In this document: positions 1 to 5,681 of the stretch, one piece after another | Position numbering within the stretch: position 1 is the first letter of the stretch | Layout of the letters: every line of letters starts with the position of its first letter | From: Opitutaceae bacterium | GTDB lineage: Bacteria; Verrucomicrobiota; Verrucomicrobiia; Opitutales; Opitutaceae | Direction of reading: 5' to 3' | Length of the DNA: 16,901 nt | NCBI GenBank assembly: GCA_023265535.1 | Contig: JAHFTI010000023.1 | Coordinates: 1-16,901 of the forward strand | The notes under the pieces: model-generated | The model's database searches: none | Seen by the model: the letters and a program-made list of their open reading frames with translations, nothing else | Told to the model about the DNA's origin: nothing | Translations under genes and position numbers: made by a program

Positions 1-22
1 TCCGTGGGGAAGACGCTGTTCT

Positions 23-37
23 TGGAAAATTTTTCCA
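23..37. repeat. Perfect 7-bp inverted repeat upstream of first gene
   Basis: TGGAAAA at 23-29 and TTTTCCA at 31-37 are perfect inverted repeats around a single T. They are flanked by direct CGCTGT hexamers at 14-19 and 40-45. The element ends 43 bp before the start of the small secreted protein, so it could be an operator or part of its promoter. With one central base it would not form a normal RNA hairpin. No function can be assigned from sequence alone. Confidence 0.4.
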
Positions 38-80
38 GGCGCTGTAATTTGGGGTCAAGTGCCGGGCTTGAAGCAGGTGT

Positions 81-479
81 ATGAATAACACTCGTATTAT
101 CCTCCTCCTCGCCGGCCTCACCCTTATCAGCGCGCTCACCCTTTCGGCGCGCGGCAACGGTGGTGGCAGTGGCAATTCCAATGGCTCGGGAAATCGCGGC
201 AGCGCCGGCGGCGCCCGCAGTGGCAGCGCGATGTGTGATGGCAGCGGCGGCGGCTCCGGATATGGCTCCGGTGGCGCTGGTGTGTGTGATGGCAGCGGGG
301 CCGGCCAAGGCACCCCCCTGCGCGACGGGTCGGGCAAGTCCCTCGGCAACCGCGGCAATCCCAATTCCTCCGGAACGCCCCTGAAGGATGGCTCCGGCCG
401 CACGACAGCCCCCGGCAAGGGGGCGAAGGACGGCACGGGGAACAAGGCAAACTGCCCGACGCCCGCTCCCGTGAAATGA
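81..479 (+). CDS. Small secreted Gly/Ser-rich protein with DGSG repeats
   Basis: This 132-residue protein has a hydrophobic signal peptide (about residues 4-22, likely cleaved near A23) and is otherwise low-complexity Gly, Ser, Asn and Lys. The tetrapeptide DGSG, or DGTG once, occurs five times (near residues 53, 70, 82, 103 and 117). The first two are preceded by Cys (C52, C69), the next two by Arg/Lys in a T-P-L-[RK]-DGSG context, and the last by Lys. A third Cys (C125) lies near the C terminus. It should be exported and mostly unstructured. I do not recognise a characterised family. It lies 60 bp upstream of an ECF sigma factor on the same strand, so it may be a target or accessory part of that cassette. 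Aspartates and cysteines could bind metal, but that is inference. Confidence 0.7.
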   Translation: MNNTRIILLLAGLTLISALTLSARGNGGGSGNSNGSGNRGSAGGARSGSAMCDGSGGGSGYGSGGAGVCDGSGAGQGTPLRDGSGKSLGNRGNPNSSGTPLKDGSGRTTAPGKGAKDGTGNKANCPTPAPVK

Positions 480-539
480 GCAAGGCCAACGGCGAAGAGC
501 TCGCCTGTCTTCTCACAGTCGCCTAAATCAACAGCGGAA

Positions 540-1202
540 ATGAACACCCACGCCGCCCACTGGTTCCCCCTGCAGGCCCTGCTCCTGCTCGCCGAGGGAT
601 TGGGGGCGGTGTTCAGGGTGGAGCAAGAGGCGGGGTCGGAAGTCGCGGAGGAAACCGAGGACGCCGACCAGGCCTGCATGCGACAACTGGCGGCAGGTGA
701 CACGTCCGCGCTGAAAAGGCTCTTCGACCGTTGGAAGCTGCCGCTTCTGAATTATTTTTACCGTGCCCTGGGCAACCGAGCCGATGCTGAGGACCTGGCG
801 CTTCAGGTGTTTGAGCGCGTCTATCGCGCCGCCGGGCGATATCGGCCCGAGGCCAGGTTCTCCACCTGGCTTTTTTCCGTTGCACGCCGGGAGTTGCTCC
901 ACGAGTTGCGTAGGCGGAGGAGAAAGCCGGTCGAGGCCGTGCCCTCTGAGGAACTCGACCTGGGAGCGGCCGGGGTGTCCGAGGACGAGCCCGGCCGGGT
1001 CCGCGAGGCTGAGGAGCACCTTCTCTCCACGCTCCAGGAGTTGCCCGAGCGCGAACGCAGCGCACTGCTGCTCACGGCTGCGGGCGAACTGAGCAGCACC
1101 GAAGTCGCCCGCACCGTGGGCGTGAGTCCCAACCATCTCAATGTGATCCTGCACCGTGCGCGCCAGAAACTGCGCGCGTTGCTCGACCGAGCCATGTCAT
1201 GA
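540..1202 (+). CDS. RNA polymerase ECF-type sigma-70 family sigma factor
   Basis: This alternative sigma factor would direct RNA polymerase to a stress-type regulon. Sigma region 2 spans about residues 46-118, with the typical DAEDLALQVFERVYR core and an RFSTWLFSVARREL stretch. A basic linker (RRRRRK, 124-129) and an acidic loop follow. Sigma region 4 covers about 155-215, ending in a helix-turn-helix (SSTEVARTVGVSPNHLNVILHRAR, in two parts around 185-208). The N terminus is about 25-40 residues longer than usual and reads unlike a sigma factor. An in-frame GTG at 609, preceded by GAGGG, is a reasonable alternative start. The stop overlaps the next gene's start by four bases (ATGA), so the two are translationally coupled, as is common for ECF sigma factors and their anti-sigma partners. 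Confidence 0.9.
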   Translation: MNTHAAHWFPLQALLLLAEGLGAVFRVEQEAGSEVAEETEDADQACMRQLAAGDTSALKRLFDRWKLPLLNYFYRALGNRADAEDLALQVFERVYRAAGRYRPEARFSTWLFSVARRELLHELRRRRRKPVEAVPSEELDLGAAGVSEDEPGRVREAEEHLLSTLQELPERERSALLLTAAGELSSTEVARTVGVSPNHLNVILHRARQKLRALLDRAMS

Positions 1203-1591
1203 ACACACCCCATCCAGATTCCACCCCCGGGCGCACGCAGGCCGAGCGCCAGTTGCAGGCGGGGCTGCGCTCCACGCGGCCCGAGTTTGAGCGGCGCTTT
1301 GAGGAGCTACGCCGAAGGCTCGCGAACGAACCCGCACGGGGCCTCGGTTGGCGCAGATTCCTGTTCCTCCCTCAGGCGGCCTGGTGGCGTGTGTCGGTCG
1401 GCGGTCTGGCTGCCTGCCTGGCCTTGGCCCTGGCCTATGGGACCTTGCACCGCAGCGGTGTGGAGGAGGAGCGGCTGGCCGAATACAAGGAACTTCTCGA
1501 CCTCAATGCGGCGCTCCAGGATGCCCTGCCGCTGACCAATCCGGAGAACCTGGAGGTACTCCTTGAAATGCCCATGGATCGCAGAAGCTGA
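1199..1591 (+). CDS. Single-pass membrane protein, probable anti-sigma factor
   Basis: This 130-residue protein has a charged N-terminal part (1-62, rich in Arg and Glu, helical), one clear transmembrane helix (about 64-83, starting WWRVSVGGLAACLALALAY) and a short acidic C-terminal part (84-130). By the positive-inside rule the basic N-terminal domain is cytoplasmic and the tail periplasmic. That is the topology of small membrane anti-sigma factors such as CnrY. No zinc-binding HxxxCxxC motif is present, so it is not a ZAS-type anti-sigma factor. Its start overlaps the sigma-factor stop by four bases, which is the main support for the assignment. No homologous family is recognised directly, so the function is inferred from context. 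Confidence 0.65.
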   Translation: MNTPHPDSTPGRTQAERQLQAGLRSTRPEFERRFEELRRRLANEPARGLGWRRFLFLPQAAWWRVSVGGLAACLALALAYGTLHRSGVEEERLAEYKELLDLNAALQDALPLTNPENLEVLLEMPMDRRS

Positions 1592-1616
1592 GCCTGTCAC
1601 CCTCAAAGTCACTCCC

Positions 1617-2099
1617 ATGAAAATCACACTTTTTGCGCTTGGAATCGCCTATGCGGCGGCGTTCACCCATCCCTTGCACGCCCAAAAAGGGCCTCCCGCC
1701 CACGCAGGACAGGGCATGCGTGCCGCCCTGCAATCAGGTGACGAGATGGCGTCCCTGGAAGTGTTCCTTACACTCAGCGACGAGGAACTGGACAAGCTGC
1801 TCGCTGCAATCACGCGTGTCCGAAAAATGAGTCCCGAGGAGCGCAGGGAGTTCACCAGGAAAATCGTCAACTTCCGTCAGTTGCCCGAGAATTCCCGCAG
1901 GCAGGTGCGTGAGCAATGGGGCTGGCTCGAGGAGGCGGATCGCAATGACTGGCGTCTCATGATGCAGGTCAAGAGCGAGGCGGAGCGCAGCGCCCTTCAG
2001 GCGGAACTGCAGGCCTTGCCCCCGGAAAAGCGGGCGCAGCGCAAGCATGAGCTGCTTCAGGCCTGGCGTGCGCAGGTGTCGTCTTCAGCGAAGCCCTGA
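1617..2099 (+). CDS. Secreted helical protein, possible periplasmic stress/metal sensor
   Basis: The 160-residue product starts with a signal peptide (MKITLFALGIAYAAAF, cleavage near residue 22 after HA). The rest is strongly charged and helical: 52-70 (LSDEELDKLLAAITRVRK), an MSPEERREF segment at 71-79, and a region ending near 150 rich in Glu, Arg and Gln. It has no Cys and no membrane helix after the signal. Repeated SPEER/PPEKR-like turns between helices resemble the CpxP/Spy/ZraP/CnrX style of small periplasmic proteins and DUF3106-type proteins, but I cannot place it firmly. An upstream in-frame ATG at 1563 would bury the signal peptide behind 18 residues, so ATG 1617 is preferred. It begins 25 bp after the probable anti-sigma gene and likely shares its transcript. 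Confidence 0.7.
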   Translation: MKITLFALGIAYAAAFTHPLHAQKGPPAHAGQGMRAALQSGDEMASLEVFLTLSDEELDKLLAAITRVRKMSPEERREFTRKIVNFRQLPENSRRQVREQWGWLEEADRNDWRLMMQVKSEAERSALQAELQALPPEKRAQRKHELLQAWRAQVSSSAKP

Positions 2100-2111
2100 G
2101 GGATTGGAAAC

Positions 2112-2149
2112 AAAAGGCCCGCCACCGATATCCGGGGGCGGGCTTTGTC
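2112..2149. terminator. Bidirectional rho-independent terminator
   Basis: GCCCGCC (2117-2123) pairs with GGCGGGC (2137-2143) across a 13-nt loop. The plus strand continues with TTTGTCGTTT, and the minus strand continues from the stem into CTTTTGTTT. It sits between two convergent gene clusters (plus-strand stop at 2099, minus-strand stop at 2224), so it can end both transcripts. Confidence 0.8.
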
Positions 2150-2223
2150 GTTTCCATTGAAGGCTTGATGAGCCACCGAAGCCGTGCGGTGCGGGCTTGG
2201 GTTGGGGGCGATGGTCTGCCCGA

Positions 2224-3519
2224 TCAGCAGCCTTCCTTGCGTTTCTTCGGCGCGGCGGCGGGGGCGTTGGCGGGGGCCGGTGCGGGGACGACGGGTGCGG
2301 GAACAGGCGTCAGCGCGGGGACGGGCTTGGGTTGCGCGGAGGGTGTGGAGACCGCAGCTGCGGGCATTGCCTCCATGGGGGTGCCGCCAAAGTGTTTCGC
2401 AACGGCTGCGCGGCGAGCGAAGTCGACCTGCTCCTTGGTCGGGGCATTGGCGGCGGGGGTCTTGGGGAAGAGCACGGTGTCCTTCCATTCCTCGAGGCCG
2501 CCGAAGAGCATGTAGGAGGATTTGAAGCCGAGCGCCTTGAGCAGCAGCCAAGCCTGGGCGGAGTGGATGCCGCCGTCGCTGTAGAACACGACCTTCTCAT
2601 TTCGTGCCGCGAAGTCAGCGGAGAGCGTGGCGAGCGGGACGTTCATTGCCCCCGGGATGTGGTATTCGGCAAAGTCCTTTGCATCGCGAACGTCGACAAG
2701 GAGGAAGTCGTTGCGTCCCTCGATGAGCCAGTCTGCGAGTTCGGTGCAGGAGACGTGGTCGGCCTTGGTGCCGGCTGAGAGGGCGAGCTCGCGGGTGTCG
2801 ATGCTGGCGGCGTGGCCGCGGTAGGGGCTGCCTGCGAAGGCCGCGATGAAGGAGAGGCCGAGCAGCGCAAGGGCGAAGCCGCGCACGGGGGTGAGCTTGA
2901 GCACGGGCTCCAGGAGGGCTCCCTTGCCGGGGGCCTTGCCACCGAATTTCTGCTCCGCCCATTCGGCGGCCATGAAGGCGCAGAGGGCCATGAGCACCAC
3001 TGCGAACACGAGCACGCCGTAGGGAATGCCGGTGAACTGGGGCAGGGTGACCTTGCCGAGGGCGGTGATCTTGGTGAACTTTTCGATGAGCGGGTAGAGC
3101 TCGGCGAAGCCCACGAGGCCACCAATCATGCCGGCGAGATAGACCATGCCGTCGAGGCGTCCCGTCGCCGCAGACACACAGGAAGTGCCCGGGCAATAGC
3201 CGCCGATGATGAAGCCTACGCCGAGGATGAGACCGCCGACGATCTGCGGGACCAGGAAGGTCGGTGTGAGGTAGACCAGCGAGAGGTCGACGTAGCCCAG
3301 GCGTGAGAGCATGAAGAGGCCGACCATAGCCGTGATGATGGCGGTGAACATGACCTTCAGCACACGCAGGTCACGGAAGTAGAACTGAGCGGCGAGCATG
3401 CGGGCATTGCCGAAGCCTGCACGCTCGAGGAAAAAGCCGAAACCGATGCCTGTGACGAACGCCACCACGAGGGACATTTCCTCGCTGAACAGGCCGAATT
3501 TGTAGAAGGGAGCCATCAT
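2224..3519 (-). CDS. YeeE/YedE-family sulfur transporter half fused to a rhodanese-like domain
   Basis: The 431-residue protein has an N-terminal YeeE/YedE (DUF395, thiosulfate-type transporter) membrane domain (about 12-185) with the family Cys motif GGYCPGTSC (C109, C114). A further membrane helix lies at about 214-230. A rhodanese-like domain follows at about 256-352 (LLVDVRDAKDFAEYHIPGA, then FYSDGGIHSAQAW, then GGLEEW). Where active rhodaneses have the catalytic Cys, this one has Ser314 (AGC codon), so classical sulfurtransferase activity is doubtful. The tail (about 385-425) is Pro/Ala-rich and ends KKRKEGC. Start: ATG 3519 gives a four-base overlap with the upstream half-transporter stop and lies 8 nt after AGGAGG; ATG 3516 is also possible. 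The pair probably forms one sulfur-compound channel. It is the last gene of the operon. Confidence 0.88.
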   Translation of the reverse strand: MMAPFYKFGLFSEEMSLVVAFVTGIGFGFFLERAGFGNARMLAAQFYFRDLRVLKVMFTAIITAMVGLFMLSRLGYVDLSLVYLTPTFLVPQIVGGLILGVGFIIGGYCPGTSCVSAATGRLDGMVYLAGMIGGLVGFAELYPLIEKFTKITALGKVTLPQFTGIPYGVLVFAVVLMALCAFMAAEWAEQKFGGKAPGKGALLEPVLKLTPVRGFALALLGLSFIAAFAGSPYRGHAASIDTRELALSAGTKADHVSCTELADWLIEGRNDFLLVDVRDAKDFAEYHIPGAMNVPLATLSADFAARNEKVVFYSDGGIHSAQAWLLLKALGFKSSYMLFGGLEEWKDTVLFPKTPAANAPTKEQVDFARRAAVAKHFGGTPMEAMPAAAVSTPSAQPKPVPALTPVPAPVVPAPAPANAPAAAPKKRKEGC

Positions 3520-4055
3520 AGCCAGGCCCTCCTTACGAACCAGGCGAGCGCATAGGCACCGCCAAAGACGCAACACATGAACGCCCAGCTCCCGAGATTG
3601 AGTGTGGAGCCGCCGGTGAGTGCCTGGCCGCTGGTGCAGCCAAGCGCGAGTTTTGCTCCGATGCCCATGAGCGCGCCACCGAAGGCCGCCATGAGGAGGC
3701 GCAGCGGATTGCCAATGCGCGGGCCCTTTTCGATGGTGAACTTAAGGCGGTTGGCGAGTGCTCCCGAGAGGAAGCCGCCGAGGAAAAGACCGAGCACCTC
3801 GAAGACGAGCCAGTCCTTGAGGGGAGAGACGCTGCCATCGCCGAGGTATTCGGCGTAGAAGGCATTGCCCTCGGCGTGTGCGGGGGCGACGGTGTGCACG
3901 GCGGTGGCGACCGCAGTGGTGAAGGCTCCCGAGGCGCCCAGGCCGCGGCCCATGACGACGAAGGAACCCAGCAGCACCAGGCCGAGACCGAGCCCGGCCC
4001 AGTAGGGGTTCATGTGCGGCTTTTCAGCCAGCGTGTGTGGATTGGGGTCACTCAT
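3516..4055 (-). CDS. YeeE/YedE-family sulfur transporter, half-size
   Basis: This 179-residue integral membrane protein contains the other half of a YeeE/YedE (DUF395) fold. Membrane helices are seen at about 18-37, 82-102, 118-137 and 155-174. The signature is LALGCTSGQALTGGSTL (136-152) with C140, equivalent to the functional Cys of the family; C161 and C162 follow in the last helix. In full-length YeeE both Cys-motif halves are in one chain; here they are encoded by two overlapping genes. Family members import thiosulfate or related sulfur compounds across the inner membrane. Residues 40-80, between the first two helices, form a long loop likely on the outside. It starts 18 bp after the NrfD-like gene. 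M15 is an alternative start; no clear ribosome binding site favours either. Confidence 0.87.
   Translation of the reverse strand: MSDPNPHTLAEKPHMNPYWAGLGLGLVLLGSFVVMGRGLGASGAFTTAVATAVHTVAPAHAEGNAFYAEYLGDGSVSPLKDWLVFEVLGLFLGGFLSGALANRLKFTIEKGPRIGNPLRLLMAAFGGALMGIGAKLALGCTSGQALTGGSTLNLGSWAFMCCVFGGAYALAWFVRRAWL
3528..3533 (-). promoter_or_regulatory. Strong Shine-Dalgarno deciding the YeeE-rhodanese start
   Basis: AGGAGG on the minus strand (within TAAGGAGGG) lies 8 nt before ATG 3519 and 11 nt before ATG 3516. It is inside the end of the upstream coding region, so translation of the two transporter halves is coupled. It rules out the longer reading upstream as the natural start. Confidence 0.75.
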
Positions 4056-4073
4056 GTTTCGAAGAGGAAAGGT

Positions 4074-5120
4074 TCAATTGGAGACGAGCACGGACCAGTG
4101 GCTCGCCTGGCCGGCGCCGACGAGGATGAAGCGCAGGGCGAGGCCGCCGAGGAGCACGAGCAGCGAGGGGGCCAGCGTGTGGCGGATGAGGTTGCGAAGT
4201 TCGAGGGTTTGGAGGAAGAGGGGGACCAGGATTCCTAGGATGATCACGAAGACCCAGAAGGGGGCGGCCCAGGGGCCGACTGTAAGCAGGGCGGCGGCCT
4301 GCTGGTGGGCCTCGGTCGAGCTGAGGTGGCCGAGCAGGAGCAGCCCGAGCAGGCCGAGTTCGATGGTGAGGAAGCTGTTGTCGGCGATGGTGAGGGCGGG
4401 CTTGATGGAGGCGTCGGGGGCGCGTGCCTCGGTGAGGCGGGAGAGCGAGGAGATGAGGAAGTCGGCGAAGGCGGGACGTTCCTCGTCTCGCATGCCCATG
4501 ATGAGGATCGCGTGGAGGAGTGTGGCCGCCGTGGAAAGGCCCGAGAAGAGGAAGAGCGGCCCGAGCACCGCGCTGCTCCAGAGGGGGCGGGCGCCGAGCG
4601 ATCCGAGCAGGATGCCCGTGTAAATGCCGAGGGACACGCCGAGTATGATGTTGGCAAGGCCGATGCCTGCGACGATGCGGGAGCGTGCGAGGAGAAAATC
4701 GCTGATTGTGACGAGTAGCGGAACGCGGCGTGCCAGGGCAGGGGCCGTCTCGGGGAGGTGCACCAGCGCATTGGCCAGCAGCGCCGGATAGACCAGCAGG
4801 AGAATCCAGGAACCCCAGGACATGGGGGAGCTCGGCTGGAAGGTGAGGTAGAGGCGCCAGACCTGGATCTTGTGGGAAAGGTCGAGGAAGAGCGCCAGCA
4901 TGCCGAGGCTGAGCAGGGCGAGGCCCACGAGCGGGCCGATCGTGCAGCAGACCATTGCCTGGCGCTCACGGGGGCGGGAAGCCACGATGCGCACCCCAGC
5001 GATGATCATGAGACCGGCAACCAGGCCGCCGAGGAAAAGGTAGATGGGGATCTCCCAGCCCCAGGCGTGGAGGGCGGGATCGATGCCCGGGTTGTCGCGG
5101 AAGACGGTGTATTCGGTCAT
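4074..5120 (-). CDS. NrfD/PsrC-family quinol-interacting membrane subunit
   Basis: This 348-residue polytopic protein has about eight hydrophobic helices and belongs to the NrfD/PsrC family, the membrane anchor that exchanges electrons between the quinone pool and the iron-sulfur subunit. Supporting features are the N-terminal GWEIPIYLFLGGLVAG segment (21-36), typical of the first helix, and the LALFLDLSHKIQVWRLYLTF region (about 75-94), matching the conserved acidic/His site between helices 2 and 3 of PsrC. The order Mo subunit, FeS subunit, NrfD is that of polysulfide, thiosulfate and tetrathionate reductases. It starts 17 bp after the ferredoxin subunit. A weak GGAG lies upstream of ATG 5120. 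The direction of electron flow cannot be read from sequence. Confidence 0.9.
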   Translation of the reverse strand: MTEYTVFRDNPGIDPALHAWGWEIPIYLFLGGLVAGLMIIAGVRIVASRPRERQAMVCCTIGPLVGLALLSLGMLALFLDLSHKIQVWRLYLTFQPSSPMSWGSWILLLVYPALLANALVHLPETAPALARRVPLLVTISDFLLARSRIVAGIGLANIILGVSLGIYTGILLGSLGARPLWSSAVLGPLFLFSGLSTAATLLHAILIMGMRDEERPAFADFLISSLSRLTEARAPDASIKPALTIADNSFLTIELGLLGLLLLGHLSSTEAHQQAAALLTVGPWAAPFWVFVIILGILVPLFLQTLELRNLIRHTLAPSLLVLLGGLALRFILVGAGQASHWSVLVSN

Positions 5121-5137
5121 GGCGGGTGTCTCCGTGT

Positions 5138-5677
5138 TCAGGTGAGGAAGTGGATGCGGGGGCCGGTGCCGGCCTCGGGCATGAGTGTGTGGCCCTTGCG
5201 GGAGGCGAGCAGGCGCGACACCTCGCTGTGCGGGTCGTCCGCGTCGCCGAAGTGCATGCAGTGGGTGGGGCAGACGGAGACGCAGGCGGGCAGTTCACCG
5301 CGCTCGACGCGGTGCAGGCAGAAGGTGCACTTGTCGACGTGGCCCTCGGGGTGAACGTAGCGGGCGTCGTAGGGGCAGGAGGCAATGCAGGCCTTGCAGC
5401 CGATGCACTTTTCCTTGGTGACGAGGACGACGCCACCGCGGTCGTGGATGTGGCTGGCGCCGGTCGGGCAGCAGCCGACGCAGGGCGGTTTCTCGCAATG
5501 GTTGCAGCGCTCGGAGCGGATCTCCATCGAGAGCGAGGGGAATTCGCCGCGGACGGTTTCCGTGATCCAGTCGCGCGTGTAGCCTTCCGGGATGCGGTTC
5601 TCCGTCTTGCAGGCGACGACGCAGTCCATGCAGCCGACGCAGCGCCGCGTGTCGATGACCATGATGTAGCGTGACAT
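5138..5677 (-). CDS. Four-cluster [4Fe-4S] ferredoxin subunit (PsrB/PhsB/DmsB type)
   Basis: This 179-residue electron-transfer subunit carries sixteen Cys in four cluster motifs. They are C13/16/19/23 (CVGCMDCVVAC), C58/61/66/70 (CNHC...CVGCC), C91/94/97/101 (CIGCKACIASC) and C117/120/132/136 (CTFC...CVSVC). This is the standard layout of the beta subunit that wires a Mo-bisPGD catalytic subunit to an NrfD-type membrane protein. It has no signal peptide, so it is expected to be co-exported with the Tat-signal-bearing catalytic subunit. The gene starts 4 bp after the stop of that subunit. All ligands appear intact. Length is normal for the family. Confidence 0.94.
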   Translation of the reverse strand: MSRYIMVIDTRRCVGCMDCVVACKTENRIPEGYTRDWITETVRGEFPSLSMEIRSERCNHCEKPPCVGCCPTGASHIHDRGGVVLVTKEKCIGCKACIASCPYDARYVHPEGHVDKCTFCLHRVERGELPACVSVCPTHCMHFGDADDPHSEVSRLLASRKGHTLMPEAGTGPRIHFLT

Positions 5678-5681
5678 GTTC

